NCBI RefSeq assembly: GCF_005887555.1
Contig: NZ_VCIA01000001.1
Span: 62,001-126,000, forward strand
Source: Lentibacillus cibarius
GTDB lineage: Bacteria > Bacillota > Bacilli > Bacillales > Amphibacillaceae
Direction of reading: 5' to 3'
Length of the DNA: 64,000 bases
The notes under the pieces were generated by a model. That model did not search any database and had not been told where the DNA came from. It saw only the letters and a program-made list of their open reading frames with translations. A program made the translations under genes and the position numbers. Positions 57,313-64,000 of the stretch are shown here, piece by piece. Each line of letters starts with the position of its first letter. The first letter of the stretch is position 1.

Positions 57313-57888
57313 TTATTTATCTGTAGGTTGATAATCGACTCTTACAGGTATGTCTCCAAACTCATCTTTGACCATTTGCATAATATTTACTACTTCTGAA
57401 TTAGATAGCTTCTCTGATTCTTTTACATAAACCTGTACTCGATCCTCATCATGTCGGATTAGTACATCACTGTAATCTGCTGATGATATGATTGATTCCT
57501 CCAAAATTCTTTCTTTACTGGATATTTTGTCCAATTTATTCATTTCATTCCTGGCTTCATTTTTTTCTTGCACACTTGCTGAGCTTGAGGCAACAACATC
57601 ATCAAGACGGTCTCTTGCTGCACTGCGTTCATCTTGGATTTGCATGCGAATGGTCGCAAACAGCTGATCTTCTTCCAGTTGAGATATGTCGCCCACTTGC
57701 GCACCCTTATCTTTTGCGTCGGTATCTTCTTCTTTTTTAGCAGCATCCGATGCCGTCTCTTCAGCAGAATCTTCCCCTTCCGGTAGATACGCAAGGTCAC
57801 CACCGTTCGGCGATGTAATATAATAGACACTCAGCACAATCATCAAACTTAACATTGTCAAAAGCCATACAGTCTGTTTCTTTAACAT
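57313..57888 (-). CDS. spoIIIAH: Stage III sporulation protein AH
   Basis: A mother-cell membrane protein that binds forespore SpoIIQ across the intermembrane space, forming part of the feeding-tube channel. One transmembrane helix (about 6-25), an acidic low-complexity linker (38-70), then the YscJ/FliF-like ring-building domain (75-191). GGAGGGTG precedes the ATG. Last gene of the operon; 191 residues. Confidence 0.94.
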   Translation of the reverse strand: MLKKQTVWLLTMLSLMIVLSVYYITSPNGGDLAYLPEGEDSAEETASDAAKKEEDTDAKDKGAQVGDISQLEEDQLFATIRMQIQDERSAARDRLDDVVASSSASVQEKNEARNEMNKLDKISSKERILEESIISSADYSDVLIRHDEDRVQVYVKESEKLSNSEVVNIMQMVKDEFGDIPVRVDYQPTDK

Positions 57889-57900
57889 AGTTACACCCTC

Positions 57901-58536
57901 CTAATTTTTTGGCATTACAGATACTCTATGTGTTGGTACATCAAGCACCCGGGAAACAGCTTCAATCACCCATTTTTCCACACTTGCATGATTAACCCCT
58001 TTTGCTACTACAAACACACCCCTAACATCCGGCTTTTTTGTCTGGACGAGAAGTGGAACCTCTTTATCCCCCTGCCTTACTAGTACAACTTCTGTCTCAT
58101 CAGAGTTTTCTTCTATTTCTCTCTCGCCCCCATTCGTATCCGTCTCTTTTGTTGATTGCTGACTTTGTATCAGATTTTTTTCAAAGACTTTTACTTTGGT
58201 TGAATCCAAATTGACCATGACTTCCGCTTTTGATACCCCTTGAATCTTATTTAGCAATTCCTGTAGGTCTTCCTCATAGTTTGCCTCTATGTCTTTAACG
58301 CTGGAACTGGAAGTTTTAGATTTGTTCAGCAGCGTTTCATCCGCTGTCTGCTCCTTCATCTTTTCCGGCACTTCCTTGCTTATAGACGGATCTTCTTTCG
58401 CTGTGGAAGAGAATACGTTCCCCAAAATTAGCAGCAGCAGTCCCATTAAACCAATAACAAGGATATATCCGGCTTTTTTGGAAGGTTTGCCCGTGTCCCC
58501 TGACAATCCAAACAATTTTTGCAAGTATTTTTTCAA
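57901..58536 (-). CDS. spoIIIAG: Stage III sporulation protein AG
   Basis: A single-span protein (hydrophobic segment about 22-41) whose soluble domain forms a large ring in the SpoIIIA-SpoIIQ channel; LNKIQGVSKAEVMVNLDS and KGVNHASVEKWVIEAVSRVLDV are the ring-building-motif parts. TTG at 58536 is chosen because GGGGGGAGG lies six to seven bases upstream; TTG at 58557 would lie before that site. 211 residues. Its start is overlapped by the extended spoIIIAF frame. Confidence 0.9.
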   Translation of the reverse strand: MKKYLQKLFGLSGDTGKPSKKAGYILVIGLMGLLLLILGNVFSSTAKEDPSISKEVPEKMKEQTADETLLNKSKTSSSSVKDIEANYEEDLQELLNKIQGVSKAEVMVNLDSTKVKVFEKNLIQSQQSTKETDTNGGEREIEENSDETEVVLVRQGDKEVPLLVQTKKPDVRGVFVVAKGVNHASVEKWVIEAVSRVLDVPTHRVSVMPKN

Positions 58537-59170
58537 GATGGCCCTCCCCCCTTGCAATGGTTATTTTTTTCTTATCCACTTCCCATACATTTTGCAATAA
58601 ATTTTTGATTCCTTCTGTATCCACTTCATTTTCATCTGAAACCGGCTTGTCCGTATCAATTACAACATCTTCAACAACAGCCATTCCCCCTTCCACTTCC
58701 TCTGTTTGCATTTCCCGCAGATGGACAATGATTTGTGTAAGCTTCTTTTTTAGGTTTTCATCTGCAGGGTCCACCTCTTTTGAAAATTGGAGGTCGATAT
58801 CAGTAATTTTCTGCTGATAGTTTTTCTTAAGAGGCTCATTCCCCAATTCTTTTAGTTGGACAGCCGTTTGTTGTACAATATATGCATTCTGGGAAGCTTG
58901 TAATTCATTTTTTTTCATTTTCGTTGCATTTTCCAGGCTATTTTTTTTCGTTTGTTCATCCATCATTTCTGTATAGGACGTTTTTACGGCTTGCTGGACA
59001 TCCATATCAAATAAATAGAATACCGGTTTCAAAAAAATGAGTATCAAAATCAAGCCAACTGTCAATTTAATATATTTCTTCATTGAATTTGCCGGAATCA
59101 AAAGATCGACAACAGAAGCTAACAGTAAAAACAGAATGATCTGTGTGACCCACTCAACTAAGATATCCAT
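58337..59170 (-). CDS. spoIIIAF: Stage III sporulation protein AF, C-terminus probably frameshifted
   Basis: Two N-terminal transmembrane helices (about 8-24 and 32-50) and a soluble domain ending in VWEVDKKKITIARG, the usual end of SpoIIIAF at about 205-210 residues. As written the frame continues about 70 residues over spoIIIAG with no family likeness. Adding one G to the six-G run at 58546-58551 gives ITIARGGGPS and a stop (TCT-TGA) overlapping the spoIIIAG TTG. A missing base is therefore likely. ATG at 59170 has AGGGGTG upstream. Confidence 0.85.
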   Translation of the reverse strand: MDILVEWVTQIILFLLLASVVDLLIPANSMKKYIKLTVGLILILIFLKPVFYLFDMDVQQAVKTSYTEMMDEQTKKNSLENATKMKKNELQASQNAYIVQQTAVQLKELGNEPLKKNYQQKITDIDLQFSKEVDPADENLKKKLTQIIVHLREMQTEEVEGGMAVVEDVVIDTDKPVSDENEVDTEGIKNLLQNVWEVDKKKITIARGEGHLEKILAKIVWIVRGHGQTFQKSRIYPCYWFNGTAAANFGERILFHSERRSVYKQGSAGKDEGADSG

Positions 59171-59180
59171 TCCCACACCC

Positions 59181-60380
59181 CTAACGAAGTAGAATCGTTA
59201 TATTGCTTGCGGCAACGAGAATGACGATGGCCAGGAAAAACATTAATGTTACAGCAAGTAACGACGCCAGAACAAACACAATATATTTACTTATGGTGTC
59301 CATAACAGAAATGACGGGTCCATCACCAATCGGCTGCAATATAGCCGCTGCCAGTTTATAGATGAGTGCAATAGCAAAAATTTTCACAGCCGGGAAAATG
59401 GCGATAAGGATAACGATAAGAACACCAGCGATGCCAACTGCATTTTTCAAAAGTAATGATGCGCTTAAAATAGTATCCGTTGCATCGGTGAAAGTCCTTC
59501 CAACTACAGGGATAAAGTTGCCCGTGATAAATTTGGTTGTTTTCATCGCCACGCCGTCTTGCACAGCACTGGTGGCGCCTTGAACAGACATGACCCCAAG
59601 GAAGATTGTTAGAAAGATACCAAGGGTTCCCATGCCCACCTGTTTAAATAAGTTCGCCAGCTTTGATACACTATAATTTTCATTTAAATTGCTTACAATC
59701 AACAACAAGGCAGCTAAAAACAATAAAGGCAAAATGAATTTGGACACGAGTACGCCGCTTATGTTGATGAGAAAAACAATGACAGGATGGAAAAACGATA
59801 CAGTCATGACGTTACCAAGGGTTGCCATGATTCCCAGCATCAGCGGCAACAGTGCTATCATAAAGCTCTTCATCGTATCTATCGCATCATTGGCATAGGA
59901 AACAGCCACGTAAAAACTATTCAATGCCAAAAAGATCAGGACAATATAGACAATATAGTACGCTACTTTACTGACAGCACTTCTTTCAAAGGCGGTGTGA
60001 ATGGTTTGCAGCATAACAGAAAACAACGTGAGCACCAGTAGCTTTCCGAGCAATTTCCCATTCTGGATTAGTTCATGTAGCATGAACTCGACAAGTCCCC
60101 ACAATATATTTTTTATTGAAAAAGATCCATTGTCCTTAATGAATGCATACACACTTGTTTTCTCAAGCTCTGGTATATATCCCCCATAATCACTTTCAAG
60201 CGTTTCCCAGAATGACTGAATCCCATCAAGTGAAATATCATTTAACAGCTGGTTCTCGATATCAGCCGAATTTTGTCCGTCTTGCTCCTCCTCGGCGGAA
60301 ACAATTGAATGTCCAAGGAGAAATGACAGCAAAAGGAAAATAATGCCGATCATCCACTTCGTCTGTTTCACAGAGCACAT
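59181..60380 (-). CDS. spoIIIAE: Stage III sporulation protein AE
   Basis: A 399-residue polytopic protein with a signal-like N-terminal helix (9-29), an extracytoplasmic region (30-90) and six or more transmembrane segments. SKVAYYIVYIVLIFLALNSF in parts and GNFIPVVGRTFTDATDT are strongly conserved. It is an inner-membrane component of the SpoIIIA complex. The ATG is close to its AAAGGGG site; GTG at 60371 is a possible alternative start. Confidence 0.92.
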   Translation of the reverse strand: MCSVKQTKWMIGIIFLLLSFLLGHSIVSAEEEQDGQNSADIENQLLNDISLDGIQSFWETLESDYGGYIPELEKTSVYAFIKDNGSFSIKNILWGLVEFMLHELIQNGKLLGKLLVLTLFSVMLQTIHTAFERSAVSKVAYYIVYIVLIFLALNSFYVAVSYANDAIDTMKSFMIALLPLMLGIMATLGNVMTVSFFHPVIVFLINISGVLVSKFILPLLFLAALLLIVSNLNENYSVSKLANLFKQVGMGTLGIFLTIFLGVMSVQGATSAVQDGVAMKTTKFITGNFIPVVGRTFTDATDTILSASLLLKNAVGIAGVLIVILIAIFPAVKIFAIALIYKLAAAILQPIGDGPVISVMDTISKYIVFVLASLLAVTLMFFLAIVILVAASNITILLR

Positions 60381-60400
60381 TACCCCTTTCCAGGACTTTC

Positions 60401-60793
60401 CTATACGGAAGAGACAAAACGGAGGATAGTTTCAGCCACAGCACTTATAATGGGTATTGCCAATAGCAGGATGAATATTTTCCCGGCCAATTCGATCTTC
60501 GCTGCAACAGAGCTGAGTCCGGCATCCTTCGTCAAGTTGGCCCCTAACTCGGCAATGTAGGCAATGCCAATTATTTTTAGGATTGTTTTCATGTACATCC
60601 CATCAACATTTGCTCGTGTCCCCAGCGATTCAATCAGCTGAAAAATAGTACCGATTTGCTTAATAACAACGAGAAAAATCATGATTCCGGTAATGACAAT
60701 TAATAAAAAGGCATAGGAAGCATTAATATCTTTCAGGATTATATAAAGAATGCTCGTAACAATACCGATGATAACGATTTGTATAATATCCAT
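60401..60793 (-). CDS. spoIIIAD: Stage III sporulation protein AD
   Basis: A 130-residue membrane protein with about four transmembrane helices; MYMKTILKIIGIAYIAE and AGLSSVAAKIELAGK are conserved. Part of the SpoIIIA export-like complex in the outer forespore membrane. Confidence 0.94.
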   Translation of the reverse strand: MDIIQIVIIGIVTSILYIILKDINASYAFLLIVITGIMIFLVVIKQIGTIFQLIESLGTRANVDGMYMKTILKIIGIAYIAELGANLTKDAGLSSVAAKIELAGKIFILLLAIPIISAVAETILRFVSSV

Positions 60794-60799
60794 TCATCA

Positions 60800-61006
60800 C
60801 TACCCCTGGAAAAGGAATACAGATTTTATCTGCTGAAAAAGGTCCGAGAGACCATCAATGACGATAACCATCACGATAATGAAACCTACCAGTGTTGCAA
60901 ATTGGGCGATTTCCTCTTTACCCATTTGTTTCAGAATCGTGTGAATGAGTGCAACAATAATTCCTATCCCTGCAATTTGAAATAGTATGGATGCATCAAT
61001 TGCCAT
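60800..61006 (-). CDS. spoIIIAC: Stage III sporulation protein AC
   Basis: A 68-residue protein with two transmembrane helices (about 6-26 and 34-55) around LKQMGKEEIAQFATL. Paralogous in form to the first half of SpoIIIAD. AAAGGAG lies ten bases before the ATG. Confidence 0.94.
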   Translation of the reverse strand: MAIDASILFQIAGIGIIVALIHTILKQMGKEEIAQFATLVGFIIVMVIVIDGLSDLFQQIKSVFLFQG

Positions 61007-61027
61007 AGCAGTGTGCTCCTTTCCCTT

Positions 61028-61540
61028 CTATATCAGCAGCAATACGACAAATAATCCACATAATACCCCTAAACTTTTTGCCATTTTACCGTATTTAAAC
61101 TGATTTTCTCTTGCCTCTTCCAACTGACGGTCCAAATGATTGATTGTTAAATGTATGTGCTTTTGCTGCTGAGCAAAGTCATGCTGTCCGAGCGTCCTGC
61201 CGAATTGTTTCACTATTTCCCCTTCAATATCGGATAGTGATGATGTTTCTAATAATTCATTGACACAACGGTCCCAGACACTATACAAATCGGTTCCCAC
61301 ATCGTGCATGGAAACATGCAACTCGTGAAAAAAAGTGCTCAGTGGTTCCGGTATTTGCCTTGCTATGATTTCAAAAGCCTCTGGTAAAGGCAGCTGACTG
61401 TATAAAATTTCTGCTTCCAGAATTTGCAAAGCATTCTTCATCTCCCGGATATGTTTTGGACGCTCATTAAGTTTTCTGCTGACCTCAAACCCGATCAGTG
61501 TTGTTGTGCCTATAAAAAGAAGTGCGCCAATCCACTTCAT
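61028..61540 (-). CDS. spoIIIAB: Stage III sporulation protein AB
   Basis: A 170-residue protein with a helix at each end (about 2-19 and 152-169) and a cytoplasmic helical domain with MKNALQILEAEILYSQLPLPEAF in parts. It resembles GspF/type-II-secretion platform proteins and is a SpoIIIA complex subunit. The ATG lies within the extended end of spoIIIAA. Confidence 0.93.
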   Translation of the reverse strand: MKWIGALLFIGTTTLIGFEVSRKLNERPKHIREMKNALQILEAEILYSQLPLPEAFEIIARQIPEPLSTFFHELHVSMHDVGTDLYSVWDRCVNELLETSSLSDIEGEIVKQFGRTLGQHDFAQQQKHIHLTINHLDRQLEEARENQFKYGKMAKSLGVLCGLFVVLLLI

Positions 61541-62462
61541 CTGTTAAGCACCCCGATTTCCGCCATAGGTTTTCTTCATCCGAATTATAAATGCGATGAA
61601 TGTCTCCGGGCTTTTTTTGTCTGTTCAGTACGACAAAACGTCGGAATACGTCATGTTCAAATAACGGCTGAAGTGATGGCCGCTTTTTCAGTGTCTCTAG
61701 CGAATCACCATGAATGGTACAAATGACAGTGACTCCGGCGTTGACCGCCTCCATTAATGCGGCGACATCGGATGCACTCCCGATTTCATCAACAATAAGA
61801 AGCTCCGGAGACATCGAGCGAATCATCATCATCATACCTTCATCTTTGGGGCATGCATCCATCACATCAGTCCGCACGCCCAAATCGTGCTGCGGGATAC
61901 CTTTTTTTGAACCGGCAATTTCCGAACGCTCGTCCACGATACCGACTTTACGTGCCGCAACACTTCCCCAACCCGTTCCAATCAACCGTGCTATATCACG
62001 AATCAGTGTTGTCTTTCCGGTTTGCGGTGGACCAACGAGAAGCGTGCTAAGATAATGCTGGCGGTAAAGGTATGGAATCAACGAGTTAGCGGAACCAATT
62101 TTTTGCTTAGCAATCCGGATATTAAAGGAAGCAATGTTTTGGATAGCTTTCACTTGTCCATGTAACGTATTTACTTTTCCTGACAATCCGACCCGGTGAC
62201 CGCCCTCGATTGTTACATAACCTTCACGTAGTTCATCCTCCATACGGTATAGTGAAAACTCACTAAGCTGGTTTAATACAAATGTACCGTCCTTCCGTGT
62301 TGGCTGTAGATGCTCAAGCCATTCAGCATGATCGTCAAAAACGAGTTCCACAGGCCGGTGCAGCCGAAAACGAATTTCCTGCATAGCCTCCCAGCGATTG
62401 CTAATCTTTTTTTGTATAGCCCATTTCATTCTTTCGGGAAATAATCTAAGTATTTCTTCCAT
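61485..62462 (-). CDS. spoIIIAA: Stage III sporulation protein AA (ATPase)
   Basis: The motor ATPase of the SpoIIIA complex. Walker A GPPQTGKTT is at 144-152, LLIVDEIG the Walker B, and IVDERSEIAG a conserved loop. The frame reads 325 residues and overlaps spoIIIAB by 56 bases. Adding one G to the four-G run at 61551-61554 would end it as SGVLNR, about 308 residues, the B. subtilis size, with a TGA overlapping the spoIIIAB ATG. So the last 17-20 residues may be an artefact. Confidence 0.92.
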   Translation of the reverse strand: MEEILRLFPERMKWAIQKKISNRWEAMQEIRFRLHRPVELVFDDHAEWLEHLQPTRKDGTFVLNQLSEFSLYRMEDELREGYVTIEGGHRVGLSGKVNTLHGQVKAIQNIASFNIRIAKQKIGSANSLIPYLYRQHYLSTLLVGPPQTGKTTLIRDIARLIGTGWGSVAARKVGIVDERSEIAGSKKGIPQHDLGVRTDVMDACPKDEGMMMMIRSMSPELLIVDEIGSASDVAALMEAVNAGVTVICTIHGDSLETLKKRPSLQPLFEHDVFRRFVVLNRQKKPGDIHRIYNSDEENLWRKSGCLTDEVDWRTSFYRHNNTDRV

Positions 62463-62741
62463 GGCATGTCCTCACTTTTGCAATAGCTTATTAGTAAATA
62501 TATGTTGGTTGATATGAAATATGACTTAACGTTTTTAAGAAAATAGAAAGAATAGATACGTAATATCAGATATCAGGGCAGAATGAATTATTGTGAAACA
62601 AACAGGAGTGTGACACCAATAATAAGTGCCTAAGTCAATGGTTCCATCACACAGGAATAGCTAGTTTAGATAAGCAGGGGGCGTTACCTTTAGAGGTGAG
62701 GATATGGCAGGTTAAACACACTTCTTATTAAAAAAAGAGCA
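62463..62741. other. Intergenic region between spoIIIAA and efp
   Basis: Holds the spoIIIA promoter at its lower end. The rest, about 62530-62740, shows no frame with a ribosome-binding site and no recognised RNA. Confidence 0.6.
62497..62524 (-). promoter_or_regulatory. Sigma-E-like promoter of the spoIIIA operon
   Basis: Minus-strand TCATATT, 13 bases, CATATATT fits the sigma-E consensus (kmATATT, N13-15, CATACAmT), about 35 bases before the spoIIIAA ATG. spoIIIA is a mother-cell sigma-E operon in B. subtilis. Confidence 0.7.
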
Positions 62742-62770
62742 GAAAAAAAACGGCCCTTTCCGAGGACCGC
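62742..62770 (-). terminator. Terminator after efp
   Basis: CGGTCC and GGGCCG pair (one G-T) around a seven-base loop and are followed by eight T on the minus strand, nine bases after the efp stop. Confidence 0.85.
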
Positions 62771-62778
62771 TTTTTCCG

Positions 62779-63336
62779 TTATGCTCTTGATACATATTTG
62801 CCTTCTGTTGTATTGATTACTAACTCATCTCCCTGATTCACAAAGAAGGGAACTTGTACCGTGTATCCGGTTTCCAGCGTGGCAGGCTTTGTCCCCCCAC
62901 TTGCGGTGTCACCTTTCACTCCCGGTTCTGTTTCCGCCACCGTTAATTCCACGTTTTTAGGAAGTTCAACACCGATGATTTCACCTTCATACGTCGTAAC
63001 CGAAACCTCCATGTTTTCCTTCATGAAATTTAGTTCATTTTCAATTTGGCTTGTTTGCAGTTCCAGTTGTTCGTATGTTTGTGTATCCATAAATGCGTGC
63101 GTATCACCGGATGCATACAAATATTGCATCTTTCTGTTCTCAATGTGTGCTTTGCTCACTTTTTCGCCGGCGCGGAATGTTTTTTCTTGGATATTGCCGT
63201 TCCGCAGATTCCGAAGTTTAGATCTGACAAATGCAGCACCTTTTCCAGGCTTAACATGCTGGAAGTCCACTACTTGCCAGATGTCATTATCCACTTCAAT
63301 CGTTAGTCCGGTCTTGAAATCATTTACTGAAATCAT
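62779..63336 (-). CDS. efp: Translation elongation factor P
   Basis: Relieves ribosome stalling at polyproline. The 185-residue three-domain protein has the KOW-like N-terminal domain with the tip lysine K32 in [11 protein letters not shown], the residue that is post-translationally modified in many bacteria, and the C-terminal OB domain with the family segment around [16 protein letters not shown]. An AGGAGG site precedes the ATG. It follows the M24 peptidase gene by 19 bases. Confidence 0.96.
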   Translation of the reverse strand: MISVNDFKTGLTIEVDNDIWQVVDFQHVKPGKGAAFVRSKLRNLRNGNIQEKTFRAGEKVSKAHIENRKMQYLYASGDTHAFMDTQTYEQLELQTSQIENELNFMKENMEVSVTTYEGEIIGVELPKNVELTVAETEPGVKGDTASGGTKPATLETGYTVQVPFFVNQGDELVINTTEGKYVSRA

Positions 63337-63355
63337 TTAAAATCCTCCTGTTACG

Positions 63356-64000
63356 CTATAGTTGAATGAGATCTTTCGGTGCGGATGTTAGCCGGTCATT
63401 GCCAGATTCAGTTACAACGATATCATCCTCAATGCGGCAGCCGCCAACGTTCGGAACATAAATACCTGGCTCAACCGTAACAACCATACCGGCTTTGAGC
63501 TCTTTATCAGAACGAAATGACAGGCTTGGACTCTCATGCACTTCCATTCCAAGTCCATGCCCTGTAGAATGACCGAAATAGTCACCATAGCCTTGTTCCT
63601 TGATATAATCCCTTGTCAGTGCATCTGCTTCTTTTCCGGTTATTCCCGGCTTAACTCCGTCAACACCAAGAAGTTGGGCCTTTAGAACAGTATCATAGAT
63701 TGTATTTAATTCGGTACTAATTTCACCTACCGCAACAGTTCTCGTAATGTCTGAACAATAACCGTTGAATAATGCGCCGTAATCCATGGTAACTAGCTCA
63801 CCGGATTGAATTTCTTTATCAGAAGCAACGCCATGTGGAAGCGCACCGCGATAGCCTGATGCAACAATAATATCAAAGCTGGACGATTCCGCACCTTGTT
63901 TCCGCATAAAAAATTCCAATTCATTAGCAATATCTATTTCTTTGGCACCAGGTTTGATATAACCTTGAATATGTTGAAATGCATCATCAGCTATTTGAGC
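63356..64000 (-). CDS. M24-family metallopeptidase (YqhT-like Xaa-Pro peptidase), 5' end outside the window
   Basis: The C-terminal 214 residues of a pita-bread-fold aminopeptidase. Metal ligands are seen in VTMDYGALFNGYCSDITRT (two aspartates, quoted within one loop), GHSTGHGLGMEVHE (histidine), VTVEPGIYVP (glutamate) and GCRIEDDIVV (glutamate). B. subtilis yqhT lies upstream of efp as here. The frame is open to the window edge and begins upstream of base 64000. Confidence 0.93.
   Translation of the reverse strand, partial: AQIADDAFQHIQGYIKPGAKEIDIANELEFFMRKQGAESSSFDIIVASGYRGALPHGVASDKEIQSGELVTMDYGALFNGYCSDITRTVAVGEISTELNTIYDTVLKAQLLGVDGVKPGITGKEADALTRDYIKEQGYGDYFGHSTGHGLGMEVHESPSLSFRSDKELKAGMVVTVEPGIYVPNVGGCRIEDDIVVTESGNDRLTSAPKDLIQL

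Noticed and set aside
1..64000. CRISPR arrays, insertion sequences, prophage or tRNA/rRNA genes
   Set aside because: No regularly spaced repeats, transposase or integrase genes other than XerD, and no tRNA cloverleaf or rRNA sequence was recognised by eye. The gene order is that of a conserved backbone.

Overview
The window is chromosomal DNA from a spore-forming, low-GC Gram-positive bacterium of the family Bacillaceae. Gene order follows the Bacillus subtilis block that runs from the efp/spoIIIA region through spo0A, the bkd operon and fur/xerD to dacF-spoIIA. An OLE RNA locus, frequent TTG/GTG starts and moderate GC point to the halophilic/alkaliphilic side of the family (Virgibacillus, Lentibacillus and Oceanobacillus are the closest in feel). 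The genus is my inference. No rRNA, tRNA, CRISPR array, prophage or insertion sequence was seen.

Layout by increasing coordinate; most genes are on the minus strand, so transcription runs from high to low. 1-5 kb: start of spoIIAB, spoIIAA, dacF, then nucleoside salvage (pdp, a frameshifted purine nucleoside phosphorylase, deoB). 5-10 kb: xerD, a yqzK-like gene, fur with a Per-type box, spoIIM, an EndoQ-type nuclease and nudF. 10-12.3 kb (plus strand): an aldo/keto reductase and a UvrX-type Y-family polymerase under a LexA box. 12.5-16.4 kb: a thiazole operon (tenI-thiO-thiS-thiG-thiF) behind a TPP riboswitch with its attenuator. 16.6-24.2 kb: argC-argJ-argB-argD-carB, lacking carA and argF. 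24.3-31.7 kb: dinB, a glycerophosphodiesterase, namA, rnz, an M20 peptidase, a 45-residue Prli42-like membrane miniprotein, a yqjA-like transporter and a bacilliredoxin. 31.9-42 kb: the branched-chain keto-acid operon (ptb-bcd-buk-lpdV-bfmBAA-bfmBAB-bfmBB) behind a clear sigma-54 promoter, with its activator gene bkdR. 42-44.9 kb: yqzF-like gene, aspartokinase and spo0A. 44.9-54 kb: spoIVB, recN, argR, tlyA, oapA, OLE RNA, ispA, xseB, xseA and folD. 54-64 kb: nusB, an Asp23-family gene, accC and accB behind a FapR-type operator, the eight-gene spoIIIA operon behind a sigma-E-like promoter, efp, and a truncated M24 peptidase gene.

The most notable element is the roughly 600-nt structured non-coding stretch at about 50.05-50.67 kb between ispA and a four-helix membrane protein gene. 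Position, size, neighbouring protein and long-range helices fit OLE RNA and its partner OapA. This pair is known but still poorly understood. dxs, which sits at this point in B. subtilis, is absent.

Four genes (pupG, lpdV, spoIIIAF and, less surely, spoIIIAA) each look one base short in the same direction. Restoring one base in each returns family-like proteins and tidy stop/start overlaps. This pattern suggests sequence error or recent decay, and those loci should be read with care.
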